From assembly GCF_902804475.1 (NCBI RefSeq), contig NZ_CADCSU010000108.1, positions 28,404 to 92,403 on the forward strand: a DNA stretch of 64,000 nucleotides, read 5' to 3'. The DNA is from Flavobacterium bizetiae. GTDB taxonomy: Bacteria; Bacteroidota; Bacteroidia; Flavobacteriales; Flavobacteriaceae. Below the pieces are notes generated by a model. It was not told where the DNA came from and did not search any database. It was given only the letters and a program-made list of their open reading frames with translations. Below are positions 9,262 to 19,385 of the stretch, in pieces (the first letter of the stretch is position 1; every line of letters starts with the position of its first letter). The position numbers and the translations under genes are program-made.

Positions 9262-9687
9262 TTATGCTTCGAAATCTCTAGCAACGACGAATTTAGTTTT
9301 TACTGGAAGCTTTTGAGCTGCAAGACGTAACGCCTCTTTTGCAACTGATAAAGGAACTCCTCCAACTTCAAACATAATTCTTCCGGGTTTAACAACGGCA
9401 GCCCAATATTCAACGGCACCTTTACCTTTACCCATACGTACCTCAAGAGGCTTCTTAGTAATTGGTTTGTCTGGAAATATTTTGATCCATAATTGTCCTT
9501 CTCTCTTCATGAAACGAGTTGCAGCAATACGCGCAGCTTCGATTTGACGAGAAGTTAAGAACATTCCATCTTCATGTACAGATTTAATACCAAACATTCC
9601 ATTAGAAAGTTCATGCCCTCTTTGAGAGTTACCTTTCATTTTACCCTTTTGTACCTTACGGTATTTTGTTCTTTTAGGCTGTAACAT
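9262..9687 (-). CDS. rplP: 50S ribosomal protein uL16
   Basis: Late-assembling protein next to the A site and peptidyl-transferase centre. It has 141 residues: [20 protein letters not shown] opens it, and the core includes [20 protein letters not shown] and [16 protein letters not shown]. The arginine in the hydroxylation-prone loop region is embedded in [15 protein letters not shown]. It is 19 nt after rpsC. Confidence 0.99.
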   Translation of the reverse strand: MLQPKRTKYRKVQKGKMKGNSQRGHELSNGMFGIKSVHEDGMFLTSRQIEAARIAATRFMKREGQLWIKIFPDKPITKKPLEVRMGKGKGAVEYWAAVVKPGRIMFEVGGVPLSVAKEALRLAAQKLPVKTKFVVARDFEA

Positions 9688-9706
9688 TTTTCTTTAGTTT
9701 AAAAAT

Positions 9707-10465
9707 TTACTTTCTTTTACGAGCGTCTGGTTTTCCACCTTTATTAAAGTTAGATTTACCTCTAGGGGCATCTCCACCTTTACCACCACCAGTTCCAGAT
9801 TGTTTTTTATCCATTCCTGCAAGTGGAGAAAGATCTCTCTTTCCATAAACTTCACCTTTCATGATCCATACTTTGATACCCATTCTACCGTAAGTAGTGT
9901 GAGCTTCAGCCAAAGCATAATCAATATCAGCTCTGAAAGTTGATAGAGGAATTCTACCTTCTTTGAAACCTTCTGAACGTGCCATTTCAGCACCATTCAA
10001 ACGACCAGAAATCAAAACTTTAATACCTTCTGCATTCATACGCATAGAAGCTGCAATAGCCATCTTAATTGCACGTCTGTAAGAGATACGGCTTTCGATT
10101 TGACGAGCGATGCTTGTCGCCACAAGATAAGCATCTAACTCAGGTCTTTTAATTTCAAAGATATTGATTTGAACCTCTTTGTCAGTAACTTTCTTAAGTT
10201 CTTCTTTTAACTTGTCTACCTCTTGTCCACCTTTTCCGATAATGATACCAGGTCTAGCAGTAGTGATAGTAACGGTTACAAGTTTCAAAGTTCTCTCGAT
10301 GATTACTTTAGATACACTAGCTTTTGATAAACGAGCGTGGATATACTTTCTGATTTTGTGATCTTCGGCAAGTTTATCACCGTAATCATTTCCACCATAC
10401 CAGTTTGAGTCCCACCCTCTGATGATACCAAGTCTATTTCCAATTGGATTTGTCTTTTGTCCCAT
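9707..10465 (-). CDS. rpsC: 30S ribosomal protein uS3 with Gly/Lys-rich tail
   Basis: Head protein lining the mRNA entry channel. The 252 residues include an N-terminal KH domain ([20 protein letters not shown], about 72-91) and a C-terminal domain with [20 protein letters not shown]. Compared with the 233-residue E. coli protein there is a low-complexity tail ([20 protein letters not shown] onward), as usual in this phylum. It follows rplV by 5 nt. Confidence 0.99.
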
Positions 10466-10470
10466 GCTGC

Positions 10471-10884
10471 TTAAGAATTGCTTTGTGTGTTATTGATAGC
10501 TCCAAGCACGATTGTTACGTGATTAGAACGTTTTCTTATTCTGTGTGCACGACCTTGTGGAGCTGGACGAAGTCTTTTTAACATCATTCCACCATCTACT
10601 CTGATCTCCTTAACAAATAATCCAGCTTCTTCTAAATTACCTTCACTATTTTTTTGCTCCCAGTTATTGATTGCAGATAATAATAGTTTCTCTAATTTTC
10701 TTGAAGCCTCTTTAGAACTAAATCTTAAGATGTTAAGTGCTCTTTCTACCTTCTGACCTCTTACCAAGTCCGCTACTAAGCGCATTTTTCTAGGTGAAGT
10801 AGGGCAGTTATTCAATTTTGCGAAAGCAATAGACTTATTAGCCTCTTTTCTCGCATCTGCTGTTTCTCTTTTACGAACTCCCAT
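10471..10884 (-). CDS. rplV: 50S ribosomal protein uL22
   Basis: Exit-tunnel protein whose extended loop lines the constriction and influences macrolide binding. It has 137 residues, longer than the ~110 of E. coli owing to an N-terminal extension ([20 protein letters not shown]). The core [20 protein letters not shown] and the tunnel loop [20 protein letters not shown] are clear. It lies 6 nt after rpsS. Confidence 0.99.
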
Positions 10885-10890
10885 TGCTTC

Positions 10891-11169
10891 TTATTTTTTA
10901 CCTTTATTTTTTGCTCCAGCATGACCTCTAAAAGATCTAGTTGGTGAAAATTCTCCTAATTTGTGACCTACCATGTTTTCTGTTACGTAAACTGGTACAA
11001 ATTGACGACCGTTATGAACTGCGATAGTTTGTCCAACGAAATCTGGAGTAATCATAGAAGCTCTAGACCAAGTCTTTACTACACTATTTTTACCACTTTC
11101 TACGTTTTCCTGAACTTTCTTGTCTAACTTATAATGAACGAAAGGTCCTTTTTTTAATGAACGTGCCAT
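10891..11169 (-). CDS. rpsS: 30S ribosomal protein uS19
   Basis: Head protein that contacts the A-site finger and forms a complex with S13. It has 92 residues, [20 protein letters not shown] at the start and the diagnostic [20 protein letters not shown] and [20 protein letters not shown]. It is 6 nt after rplB. Confidence 0.99.
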
Positions 11170-11175
11170 ATCTTA

Positions 11176-12000
11176 TTATTTCTTTCTACGTTCTACGATA
11201 TACTTGTTACTCGGGTTTTTCTTAGAACGAGTTCTATAACCTTTTGCTGGTATTCCATTTCTTGAACGTGGATGTCCACCAGAAGAACGTCCTTCTCCAC
11301 CACCCATTGGGTGATCAACAGGGTTCATTGCAACAGGTCTTGTTCTAGGTCTTCTTCCTAACCATCTTGTTCTACCAGCTTTTCCTGATACAACTAATTG
11401 GTGGTCTGAATTAGAAACAGCTCCAATTGTAGCCGAACAAGTTAACAAGATTAATCTTGTTTCACCAGATGGCATTTTAATTGTAGCATATTTTCCATCT
11501 CTTGCCATTAATTGAGCAAATGTACCAGCTGAACGAGCAATTACTGCTCCCTGACCTGGACGTAACTCAATACAAGAGATTACAGTTCCTAAAGGAATTC
11601 TGCTTAAAGGCAATGTATTACCAATTTCAGGTTGAGATTCCGGACCAGAAACTAATTTCTGACCAACTTTCAATCCGTTTTGAGCAATTACATAAGTTTT
11701 CTCTCCATCAGCATAAGCTAATAAAGCGATAAATGCAGTACGATTTGGATCGTATTCGATTGATTTCACAGTAGCCGGAATTCCGTCTTTAGTTCTTTTG
11801 AAATCAATAATACGATATCTCTGCTTGTGACCACCACCCGTATAACGCATGGTCATCTTTCCTTGACTATTTCTACCTCCAGAGTTTTTTATCGGCGCTA
11901 TCAAAGAGCGTTCCGGCTTATCAGTTGTAATGGCGTCATAACCATTCACAACTCTAAATCGCTGACCTGGGGTAATAGGTTTTAATTTTCTTACTGACAT
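11176..12000 (-). CDS. rplB: 50S ribosomal protein uL2
   Basis: Large-subunit core protein needed for subunit joining and peptidyl transfer. It has 274 residues. The N-terminal half has an OB fold ([20 protein letters not shown]); the C-terminal half has the SH3-like domain and the conserved [20 protein letters not shown] segment, containing the histidine linked to peptidyl-transferase activity. It follows rplW by 9 nt. Confidence 0.99.
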   Translation of the reverse strand: MSVRKLKPITPGQRFRVVNGYDAITTDKPERSLIAPIKNSGGRNSQGKMTMRYTGGGHKQRYRIIDFKRTKDGIPATVKSIEYDPNRTAFIALLAYADGEKTYVIAQNGLKVGQKLVSGPESQPEIGNTLPLSRIPLGTVISCIELRPGQGAVIARSAGTFAQLMARDGKYATIKMPSGETRLILLTCSATIGAVSNSDHQLVVSGKAGRTRWLGRRPRTRPVAMNPVDHPMGGGEGRSSGGHPRSRNGIPAKGYRTRSKKNPSNKYIVERRKK

Positions 12001-12009
12001 TTTTCTATC

Positions 12010-12300
12010 TTAGATATTGTTGTAAAAATCAATTGTTTCTCCTTCTTGTACTTGAACAATCGCTTTCTTAATTGCATTTGTCTTTCCACTGATCAAACCA
12101 CTTTTAGTGTATTTTGTAGTTCTATCCGGTCTTACGTTCATCGTGTTAACTGAAACGATAGTTACTCCATAAGCAGCTTCAACAGCTTTCTTAATTTGAA
12201 CTTTGTTTGCTTTTTTGTCAACAACGAATCCGAAGCGGTTTAAAACTTCACTTTCTTTGGTTACTTTTTCTGTTACTATAGGTCTAATTATGATGCTCAT
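12010..12300 (-). CDS. rplW: 50S ribosomal protein uL23
   Basis: Exit-tunnel rim protein and main docking site for trigger factor and SRP. It has 96 residues beginning MSIIIRPIVTEKVTKESEVL and containing KANKVQIKKAVEAAYGVTIV. The long tunnel-directed loop of the E. coli protein is moderate here. It lies 7 nt after rplD. Confidence 0.98.
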   Translation of the reverse strand: MSIIIRPIVTEKVTKESEVLNRFGFVVDKKANKVQIKKAVEAAYGVTIVSVNTMNVRPDRTTKYTKSGLISGKTNAIKKAIVQVQEGETIDFYNNI

Positions 12301-12307
12301 ATTCCTA

Positions 12308-12937
12308 TTATTTACTTAAATTTTCTTCAATTAACTCCAAAGAACCTTCTAAAAGCACTAAATTATTAGTGTTTAAAATAGCGTAAGTACTTAATTCTGA
12401 ACTAGTTACGACATTTGAAGCCTTTAAATTGCGTGACGACAAATATACATTTTTATTCGACTCACCCAACACAAATAGAGATTTTTTATTATCTAACCCT
12501 AAAGCTTTCAAAACGTTAATGAAATTTTTAGTGTTTGGAGTTTCAAAATTAAAGTCCTCAAGAACGATAATATTTGACTCTTTTGCTTTGATTGAGAAAG
12601 CTGATTTTCTTGCCAATCTTTTCAAGCTTTTATTCAATTTAAATGAATAACTTCTTGGTCTTGGTCCGAAAATTGTTCCACCACCTTTAAACAATGGATT
12701 CTTAATACTTCCCGCACGAGCAGTACCTGTTCCTTTTTGTTTCTTAATCTTACGTGTACTTCCTGTCACTTCAGCTCTTTCTTTAGCCTTGTGAGTTCCT
12801 TGTCTTTGATTAGCAAGATATTGCTTAACATCAAGGTATACAGCGTGATTGTTTGGTTCAATTGCGAATACTGAATCAGAAAGTTGAACTTTTCTACCAG
12901 TATCTTTTCCGTTGAAATCTAATACTTTTACTTCCAT
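12308..12937 (-). CDS. rplD: 50S ribosomal protein uL4
   Basis: Exit-tunnel protein; in E. coli it also represses the S10 operon. It has 209 residues with the tunnel loop [20 protein letters not shown] and [20 protein letters not shown]. Its ATG shares base 12937 with the rplC stop (TAATG), implying coupled translation. The terminator and promoter lying before rplC rather than before rpsJ suggest that E. coli-style S10-leader control does not apply unchanged. Confidence 0.98.
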   Translation of the reverse strand: MEVKVLDFNGKDTGRKVQLSDSVFAIEPNNHAVYLDVKQYLANQRQGTHKAKERAEVTGSTRKIKKQKGTGTARAGSIKNPLFKGGGTIFGPRPRSYSFKLNKSLKRLARKSAFSIKAKESNIIVLEDFNFETPNTKNFINVLKALGLDNKKSLFVLGESNKNVYLSSRNLKASNVVTSSELSTYAILNTNNLVLLEGSLELIEENLSK

Positions 12938-13554
12938 TACTTCTGAATGATTACATAAGAGTTTTTATGTCCAGGAACACATCCTTTAATAACAAGCAGG
13001 TTCTTTTCAGCAACTACTTTTAAAACTCTAAGGTTTTGAACTTTTACATTGTCTCCTCCCATTCTTCCAGCCATACGCATTCCTTTGAATACTCTAGATG
13101 GATAAGAAGAAGCTCCCACAGAACCTGGCGCTCTTAAACGGTTGTGTTGACCGTGAGTTGCCTGTCCAACACCACCAAATCCGTGACGTTTAACAACTCC
13201 TTGAAAACCTTTACCTTTAGACACACCTTGCACATCTACAAATTCTCCTTCAGCAAAAATAGAAACATCAATAAGATCCCCTAATTTTTGTTCAGTTGCA
13301 AAATCTTGAAATTCAACGACTTTTTTCTTAGCAACAGTTCCAGCTTTTTTAAAGTGACCTAAAGCCGCTTTAGTGGAATGTTTCTCGTTTTTGTCATCGA
13401 AACCAAGTTGCAACGCTTCGTACCCGTCAACACCTTTGGTTCTGACTTGGGTAACAACACACGGCCCAGCCTCGATTACTGTACAAGGAATGTTTTTCCC
13501 GTTTTCGTCGAAAATACTAGTCATGCCGATTTTTTTACCAATTAACCCAGACAT
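12937..13554 (-). CDS. rplC: 50S ribosomal protein uL3
   Basis: Early assembly protein that reaches the peptidyl-transferase centre. It has 205 residues: [20 protein letters not shown] at the start and the conserved [20 protein letters not shown] then [20 protein letters not shown] loop, which holds the usual Gln methylation site region. It is the first gene of its transcription unit, preceded by a promoter at 13624-13655 and separated from rpsJ by 403 nt with a terminator. Confidence 0.99.
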   Translation of the reverse strand: MSGLIGKKIGMTSIFDENGKNIPCTVIEAGPCVVTQVRTKGVDGYEALQLGFDDKNEKHSTKAALGHFKKAGTVAKKKVVEFQDFATEQKLGDLIDVSIFAEGEFVDVQGVSKGKGFQGVVKRHGFGGVGQATHGQHNRLRAPGSVGASSYPSRVFKGMRMAGRMGGDNVKVQNLRVLKVVAEKNLLVIKGCVPGHKNSYVIIQK

Positions 13555-13623
13555 AAATATTAATTATTAATTACTAAAATTCCCTTCAATTTGAAAATAA
13601 CAGAAATTTCCAAACAGGGAGTG

Positions 13624-13655
13624 CAAAAGTATACATTAAAATTGAATATACCAAA
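13624..13655 (-). promoter_or_regulatory. Promoter of the rplC operon
   Basis: Minus strand reads TTTGG, 19 nt, TACTTTTG: -7 box 13624-13631 and -33 box at 13651-13655. It fits the Bacteroidota sigma-ABfr consensus (TTG, about 19-20 nt, TAnnTTTG) closely. The predicted transcript begins about 60 nt before the rplC start. Confidence 0.75.
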
Positions 13656-13903
13656 CAGTTCTAAAAATTAAATAGCTCATTATCAAAATCAAAGAACCAA
13701 TTCTACATGCATAAGCATTCTTTTTCTTCAAAAAAATAATTTTCCATCTTCATAACTTAGAAGAAACATTCTCTTGATATTTACATAATTTGATAAAGAA
13801 AAAATCCTGCAACAGCCTAAAACAAAGACATTTCAATCAAAACACAAACAATTAACCATAGTCAATATTTCAGAAAAAACAACAAGAAAAAATTTTTTCG
13901 CAT

Positions 13904-13939
13904 AAAAAAAGCGAAACATTTCTGTCTCGCTTTTTTTTT
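13904..13939 (-). terminator. Rho-independent terminator after rpsJ
   Basis: On the minus strand GCGAGAC, loop AGAAAT, GTTTCGC (with one G-U pair) is followed by seven T residues. It sits 18 nt beyond the rpsJ stop. A-run and T-run flank both sides, so it could act in both directions. It ends the rpsL-rpsG-fusA-rpsJ transcript. Confidence 0.85.
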
Positions 13940-13957
13940 ATAAAATACAATAAAAAA

Positions 13958-14263
13958 TTATACTTTTATCTCTACTTCAACTCCACTTGGCAATTCAAGT
14001 TTCATTAATGCATCAATAGTTTTAGATGAAGATGAATAAATATCAATCAATCTCTTGTATGACATTACTTCAAATTGCTCTCTCGCTTTTTTGTTAACGT
14101 GCGGAGAACGCAACACAGTGAAAAGTTTTTTGTGAGTTGGCAACGGAATTGGACCTGTTACAACTGCTCCAGTAGTTTTTACTGTTTTTACGATCTTTTC
14201 AGCAGACTTATCTACCAACATGTGATCGTAAGATTTTAGTTTTATTCTGATTTTTTGACTCAT
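13958..14263 (-). CDS. rpsJ: 30S ribosomal protein uS10
   Basis: Head protein of the 30S subunit and the NusE partner of NusB in antitermination. It has 101 residues: [20 protein letters not shown] at the start, then [20 protein letters not shown] and the conserved [16 protein letters not shown] end. It is 11 nt after fusA and is followed by a terminator, so it belongs to the str transcription unit rather than to the rplC unit. Confidence 0.99.
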
Positions 14264-14274
14264 TTTCTTAAGAA

Positions 14275-16431
14275 TTAAGCGTTACCTTTTGCTTTTTTAA
14301 TTACCGCTTCTGAAATATTAGAAGGCGTTTCTGCATAGTGAGAAAACTCCATTGTTGAAGTAGCTCTACCAGAAGACAATGTTCTTAATGTTGTTACATA
14401 TCCAAACATTTCTGATAATGGCACATCAGCTTTAATAGTTTTAGCACCATTTCTGTCACCCATGTCATTAACCTGACCTCTACGACGGTTGATATCACCT
14501 ACGATATCTCCCATGTTTTCTTCAGGAGTAATAACTTCCATTTTCATGATAGGCTCAAGAATAACCGCTCCAGCAGCTTTAGCAACTTCTCTATAACCCA
14601 TTCTAGCAGCTAACTCAAAAGAAAGAGCATCTGAATCGACAGGGTGGAAAGATCCGTCTGTTAAAGTTACTTTCAAACTATCAACTTGGTATCCTGCTAA
14701 AGGACCAGTTTTCATAGCTTCACGGAAACCTTTCTCTACAGATGGAATATATTCCTTAGGAACGTTACCACCTTTTACAGCATTAATAAATTGCAATCCT
14801 ACAGGAACTTTACCATCAACTTCATCAGCTGGCTCAAGTGTAAATACGATATCACCGAATTTACCACGACCTCCTGATTGTTTTTTGTATGTTTCTCTGT
14901 GCGTAGCACTTCTTGTAAACGCTTCTTTATATTCAACTTGAGGCTCACCTTGGTTCACTTCAACTTTAAATTCACGCTTCATACGATCAATCAAGATATC
15001 CAAGTGAAGCTCACCCATACCTGAAATAATAGTTTGCCCAGAAGCCTCATCTGTTCTAACAGTAAACGTTGGATCCTCTTCAGCTAATTTAGCTAAAGCC
15101 ATACCCATTTTATCTACGTCAGCCTTAGTTTTAGGCTCAATAGCAATACCAATTACCGGTGCAGGGAATTTCATTGACTCAAGAATAATTGGGTGCTTTT
15201 CATCACACATTGTATCTCCAGTCTTGATATCTTTAAATCCAACTGCCGCTCCAATATCTCCTGCCTCGATATACTCGATTGGGTTTTGCTTGTTAGCGTG
15301 CATTTGGTAGATACGAGAAATTCTTTCTTTGTTTCCAGAACGAGTGTTCAAAATATATGAACCAGCATCCAAACGACCTGAATAAGCACGGAAGAAAGCT
15401 AAACGACCAACATAAGGGTCAGTAGCAATTTTAAATGCTAAAGCAGCGAATGGCTCTTTTACATCTGGACGACGAAGAATTTTTGTTTGATCTTCTTCTA
15501 ACAATTCAACATCATCAGGATGAATTCCTTCGATACCTTCTTTATCCATTGGAGACGGAAGATACTTACAAACAGCATCTAACATAAATTGAACTCCTTT
15601 GTTCTTGAAAGAAGAACCAGCAAGCATAGGAATGATTGCCATATCAATTGTAGCAGCTCTTAATGCTTTATTGATCTCATCTTCTGTAATAGAGTTTTCA
15701 TCTTCCATGAATTTCTCTAAAAGATTCTCATCATAATCAGCAACCGCTTCAATAAGAATAGATCTATATTCTTTTACCTCTGCAAGCATATCCTCAGGGA
15801 TAGGCACAATATCAAAAGTAGCCCCTTGCGTTTCATCATGCCAGATAATAGCTTGATTTTTCACTAAGTCAACTACACCTTTGAAATCATTCTCTTCACC
15901 AATTGGTAAAGTGATCGCAACTGCATTAGATTTCAACATATCTCTAACTTGTTGACATACATTCAAAAAGTTAGAACCTTGTCTATCCATTTTATTTACA
16001 AATCCCATACGAGGAACTCTATATTGATCAGCAAGTCTCCAGTTAGTTTCAGATTGTGGCTCAACACCATCAACTGCACTAAACAAGAAAACCAAACCAT
16101 CAAGTACACGTAAAGAACGGTTTACCTCTACAGTAAAGTCAACGTGTCCAGGAGTATCAATAATATTAAAATGGTAAGGCAATGTCTCAGGCAAAACTTT
16201 ACCTTGCTCAGTAGGAAAATTCCACTCACAAGTTGTTGCAGCAGAAGTAATTGTAATACCTCTTTCTGCCTCTTGCTCCATCCAGTCCATTGTAGAAGCA
16301 CCATTATGTACTTCACCAATTTTATGAGTTTTACCAGTATAAAAAAGGATACGCTCAGTTGTTGTTGTTTTACCAGCATCAATATGAGCAGCAATTCCTA
16401 TATTTCTTGTATATTTTAAATCTCTAGCCAT
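14275..16431 (-). CDS. fusA: Elongation factor G
   Basis: Ribosomal translocase GTPase, 718 residues. G1 is AHIDAGKT (15-22), G3 DTPGHVDF, G4 NKMD (in [13 protein letters not shown]). Domain II follows, then domain III ([20 protein letters not shown]), domain IV ([19 protein letters not shown]) and domain V ([20 protein letters not shown]). It lies between rpsG (10 nt) and rpsJ (11 nt). A tuf gene, which follows fusA in many bacteria, is absent here. The domain IV features match canonical EF-G more than the spare EF-G2 paralogues. Confidence 0.99.
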   Translation of the reverse strand: MARDLKYTRNIGIAAHIDAGKTTTTERILFYTGKTHKIGEVHNGASTMDWMEQEAERGITITSAATTCEWNFPTEQGKVLPETLPYHFNIIDTPGHVDFTVEVNRSLRVLDGLVFLFSAVDGVEPQSETNWRLADQYRVPRMGFVNKMDRQGSNFLNVCQQVRDMLKSNAVAITLPIGEENDFKGVVDLVKNQAIIWHDETQGATFDIVPIPEDMLAEVKEYRSILIEAVADYDENLLEKFMEDENSITEDEINKALRAATIDMAIIPMLAGSSFKNKGVQFMLDAVCKYLPSPMDKEGIEGIHPDDVELLEEDQTKILRRPDVKEPFAALAFKIATDPYVGRLAFFRAYSGRLDAGSYILNTRSGNKERISRIYQMHANKQNPIEYIEAGDIGAAVGFKDIKTGDTMCDEKHPIILESMKFPAPVIGIAIEPKTKADVDKMGMALAKLAEEDPTFTVRTDEASGQTIISGMGELHLDILIDRMKREFKVEVNQGEPQVEYKEAFTRSATHRETYKKQSGGRGKFGDIVFTLEPADEVDGKVPVGLQFINAVKGGNVPKEYIPSVEKGFREAMKTGPLAGYQVDSLKVTLTDGSFHPVDSDALSFELAARMGYREVAKAAGAVILEPIMKMEVITPEENMGDIVGDINRRRGQVNDMGDRNGAKTIKADVPLSEMFGYVTTLRTLSSGRATSTMEFSHYAETPSNISEAVIKKAKGNA

Positions 16432-16441
16432 TTCTTACGAA

Positions 16442-16918
16442 TTAAAATCTAAAGTGAGAGAAAGCTTTATTAGCTTCTGCCATCTTGTGAGTATCCATTC
16501 TTTTCTTAACCGCAGCACCTTCTTCTTTAGCAGCAGCTAAACACTCTGATGCTAAACGTTGTGCCATAGATTTTTCATTTCTTCTTCTAGAATAAAGTAT
16601 TAACCACTTCATTGCCATAGAAATTTTTCTGTCTGGTCTAATTTGCATTGGAATTTGAAATGTAGCTCCACCAACTCTACGGCTACGTACTTCTACGTGA
16701 GGCATAACGTTTGTTAAAGCATCTTTCCAAATTTCTAATGAAGATTTTTCTGAATCCTGCTTTTTAGACTCAATGATGTCAATTGCATCATAAAATACTT
16801 TGAAAGCTGTAGATTTCTTACCATCCCACATTAAGTTGTTCACAAAACGTGTTACCAATTGGTCGTTAAACCTCGGATCTGGTAAAAGTGGTCTTTTCTT
16901 TGCCGCTCTTTTTCTCAT
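16442..16918 (-). CDS. rpsG: 30S ribosomal protein uS7
   Basis: Head protein that nucleates assembly of the 3' domain of 16S rRNA. It has 158 residues: MRKRAAKKRPLLPDPRFNDQ at the start, then VEVRSRRVGGATFQIPMQIR and the basic end HKMAEANKAFSHFRF. The 115-nt gap before it holds two imperfect 14-nt direct repeats spaced 21 nt apart. It is 10 nt before fusA. Confidence 0.99.
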   Translation of the reverse strand: MRKRAAKKRPLLPDPRFNDQLVTRFVNNLMWDGKKSTAFKVFYDAIDIIESKKQDSEKSSLEIWKDALTNVMPHVEVRSRRVGGATFQIPMQIRPDRKISMAMKWLILYSRRRNEKSMAQRLASECLAAAKEEGAAVKKRMDTHKMAEANKAFSHFRF

Positions 16919-16937
16919 GTCTTTTTTTTAATAAAAA

Positions 16938-16972
16938 GTTATAGGTCATCCGTTAAATGTTATGTGTCATCC
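16938..16972. repeat. 14-nt direct repeat, 21-nt period, in the rpsL-rpsG gap
   Basis: GTTATAGGTCATCC (16938-16951) and GTTATGTGTCATCC (16959-16972) match at 12 of 14 positions. The starts are 21 nt apart, two helical turns of DNA. They lie in the leader of rpsG. A protein-binding or RNA role is possible but unsupported. Confidence 0.4.
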
Positions 16973-17033
16973 ACTTTAGCTTACACCAAATTTCAAACCC
17001 TTAACTCCTAACCTCCAACTTTAACGTTTTAAA

Positions 17034-17417
17034 TTACTTTTTTGCTTCTTTTGGGCGTTTAGCACCGTACTTAGATCTTCTTTGCGTTCTTCCTGCAACT
17101 CCTGACGTGTCAAGCGCTCCACGAACGATATGATATCTAACACCTGGTAAATCTTTTACCCTTCCACCTCTAACTAATACTATCGAGTGCTCTTGTAAAT
17201 TGTGTCCTTCTCCAGGGATGTAAGCATTCACCTCATTACCATTTGTCAAACGTACACGCGCAACTTTACGCATTGCAGAGTTTGGTTTTTTTGGTGTAGT
17301 AGTGTAAACACGCGTACAAACCCCTCTTCTTTGAGGACAAGAATCTAAAGCAACCGATTTACTCTTCTTAGTTATCTGAGTTCTTCCTGTTCTTACTAAT
17401 TGTTGAATTGTTGGCAT
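17034..17417 (-). CDS. rpsL: 30S ribosomal protein uS12
   Basis: Decoding-centre protein where streptomycin-resistance mutations arise. I start it at ATG 17417 ([20 protein letters not shown]), giving 127 residues; a longer in-frame reading from 17501 overlaps the promoter and is rejected. The decoding loops are wild-type in form: [20 protein letters not shown] (Lys at the residue-42/43 position) and the [17 protein letters not shown] loop. First gene of the str unit, with a promoter at 17472-17502. Confidence 0.99.
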
Positions 17418-17471
17418 AATTAATACTAAAAATTTATTATGTATATTAAATTCCCGCTTTTTACGGGGTTG

Positions 17472-17502
17472 CAAATGTATAAAATATTTTTCAGTATACA
17501 AA
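17472..17502 (-). promoter_or_regulatory. Promoter of the rpsL (str) operon
   Basis: Minus strand reads TTTG, 19 nt, TACATTTG: -7 box 17472-17479, -33 box 17499-17502. This matches TTTG-N19-TAnnTTTG. The short hairpin CCCCG-TAAAAAG-CGGG falls in the expected 5' leader, about 50 nt before the rpsL start. Confidence 0.75.
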
Positions 17503-17599
17503 CGTTAATTCATTAATTTTCAATAACATTATTTAAGCTTATGATTTTACAAACAAACAATTGATATTTGCAATACTTTTAAAAACCAAACAATTAGAT

Positions 17600-19300
17600 T
17601 TGAAACACCTTATATACATAATTATTTTCTGCCTCAGCATATCTGCTTATAGCCAAAATTATTACCTAAAAATAACTGGCTCAAGTAAAAGCGAAAACCA
17701 AATAATCGACTCTATTAATTACAACACCAAACATCCCAATATTAAATCATTAAATAAAGAAATAACGATTATCTCGGAAAAGCTAACAAAAATCGGCTTT
17801 TTAGACAACAAACCCTTAGAGACTACACAGGAAAATGACAGCACCTATACATCAAAAATAGAACTAAAAAATCGCATTAAAGAGATACATATATATATAG
17901 GTATAAATAATTCATTTTTTAACTCAACCCAAGTAAAAAACGACTCCTTAATTCTACCTTATTATGAAATAGAAAATTTCTTAAATCAAAAGATAATTGA
18001 GGCTGAAAAAAAAGGTTTTGCATTGAGTAAAATAAAATTTGAGAACATCAAAAGAAAGAATTCAATAATTTATACTAACTTAAATTTTAAATCCGAAAAA
18101 AAACGCACCGTAAATTCAATTATTCTAAGTCAAATAAACCCTGAAGAGAAAAATTTTTTCCCAAAAGGCCACCTAAAACAGCTCAACAAAAAATACCTCA
18201 ATAAAACTTTTAATCAGGAAACTGTAAAAAAACTTTACAACGACATAAACAGTTTTGAATTTATCACACAAACGAAGTATCCGCAAATATTATTTACAAA
18301 TAACTCCACTAAAATATACGCTTACGCAGAAAAAAGGAGCGCAAATACTTTTGACGGCTACATAGGTTTTTCAAATGACGAAAACAAAAAAACAACACTT
18401 AACGGATACCTTGACTTGGCACTGCTAAACACTCTTAATGCCGGCGAGCAATTTTCATTGTATTGGAAAAGCGATGGAAACCAGCAAAAAACTTTTAATA
18501 CCAAAATAGAAATTCCATACATCTTCAACTCATCACTAGGGATCAAGGCACAGCTAAACATTTTTAAACAAGACAGCACTTTTCAAAATACCAAAACAGC
18601 AATTGATCTCGGATACTATTTAAATTACAATTCTAAAATATACCTAGGCTACCAATCAACGGAATCAAGCGACATTCAGAACACCAATAATTCAACCATT
18701 AGCGATTATAAAAACTCCTATATCACTTCATCCCTTGAATATAAAAAAATCGACTACTCTAACAACCTTTTACCTAAAAAAGCTTATGTCAATTTTATAC
18801 TTGGATACGGGAAAAGAAACACAAACAACACACCAGAAACTGCCGATTCAAGCCCACAAGCTTATGTAAATGCTAATTTTTCATATAATTTCGAATTAAA
18901 CAAAAAAAACTACATAAATATAAACACACAGAACTACTATTTAAAAAGCAAAAACTATATCACAAATGAGTTATTTAGATTTGGCGGCATTAATTCTATA
19001 AGAGGTTTTTCAGAAAACAGCCTTCAGGCCAATTTCACTTCTATGCTTCTCACAGAATATAGATACCTTATTTCGAAAAATCTATACATTAATTCAATTC
19101 TTGATTATGCAATTTATCAAGATTTAACAAATAGTCAAAATCCTGATAAAATTAAAAATTTAACAGGAATTGGAATCGGCACAAACATCCAAACAACTAC
19201 CGGTCTACTACGCATTAATCTCACTAATGGCGGGGCAAAGCTTAAAGAAATTCAATTATTTAACACTATTGTTAATATATGTTACAATGTTAAATTTTAA
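17600..19300 (+). CDS. Omp85/BamA-TamA-like outer membrane barrel protein
   Basis: Predicted outer-membrane protein of the Omp85 superfamily, whose members insert or export proteins at the outer membrane. Using the TTG at 17600 gives 566 residues with a clean signal peptide, MKHLIYIIIFCLSISAYSQ; an earlier TTG at 17561 would put 13 charged residues in front. The N-terminal half is consistent with POTRA-like modules. The C-terminal third is a beta-barrel with RFGGINSIRGFSENS; the RGF at 468-470 is the conserved loop motif of Omp85 barrels. It ends in a terminal Phe. It is divergent from rpsL and 85 nt upstream of the first susC. Confidence 0.75.
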   Translation: MKHLIYIIIFCLSISAYSQNYYLKITGSSKSENQIIDSINYNTKHPNIKSLNKEITIISEKLTKIGFLDNKPLETTQENDSTYTSKIELKNRIKEIHIYIGINNSFFNSTQVKNDSLILPYYEIENFLNQKIIEAEKKGFALSKIKFENIKRKNSIIYTNLNFKSEKKRTVNSIILSQINPEEKNFFPKGHLKQLNKKYLNKTFNQETVKKLYNDINSFEFITQTKYPQILFTNNSTKIYAYAEKRSANTFDGYIGFSNDENKKTTLNGYLDLALLNTLNAGEQFSLYWKSDGNQQKTFNTKIEIPYIFNSSLGIKAQLNIFKQDSTFQNTKTAIDLGYYLNYNSKIYLGYQSTESSDIQNTNNSTISDYKNSYITSSLEYKKIDYSNNLLPKKAYVNFILGYGKRNTNNTPETADSSPQAYVNANFSYNFELNKKNYININTQNYYLKSKNYITNELFRFGGINSIRGFSENSLQANFTSMLLTEYRYLISKNLYINSILDYAIYQDLTNSQNPDKIKNLTGIGIGTNIQTTTGLLRINLTNGGAKLKEIQLFNTIVNICYNVKF

Positions 19301-19385
19301 GTTTTATCAGAAATTCGTTAACATAACGTTAGGATTATTAACAAATTATTATGAATATTGCTGAACTAATTCAAAATTTTTAAAA

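Larger units (their letters stand above)
13555..13957. other. 403-nt gap between rpsJ and rplC: promoter plus terminator, no gene
   Basis: This gap splits what is a continuous S10 operon in many bacteria. It holds the rplC promoter (13624-13655) near its left end and the rpsJ terminator (13904-13939) near its right end. The stretch between them is AT-rich with no open frame I would support. Confidence 0.8.

Noticed and set aside
16128..16419. Frames on both strands over the EF-G N-terminal region
   Set aside because: Shadows of the strongly conserved fusA coding sequence.
17418..17501. N-terminal extension of rpsL from 17501
   Set aside because: It would begin upstream of the predicted promoter -7 box and adds 28 residues not seen in S12; the standard MPTIQQLVR start is at 17417.
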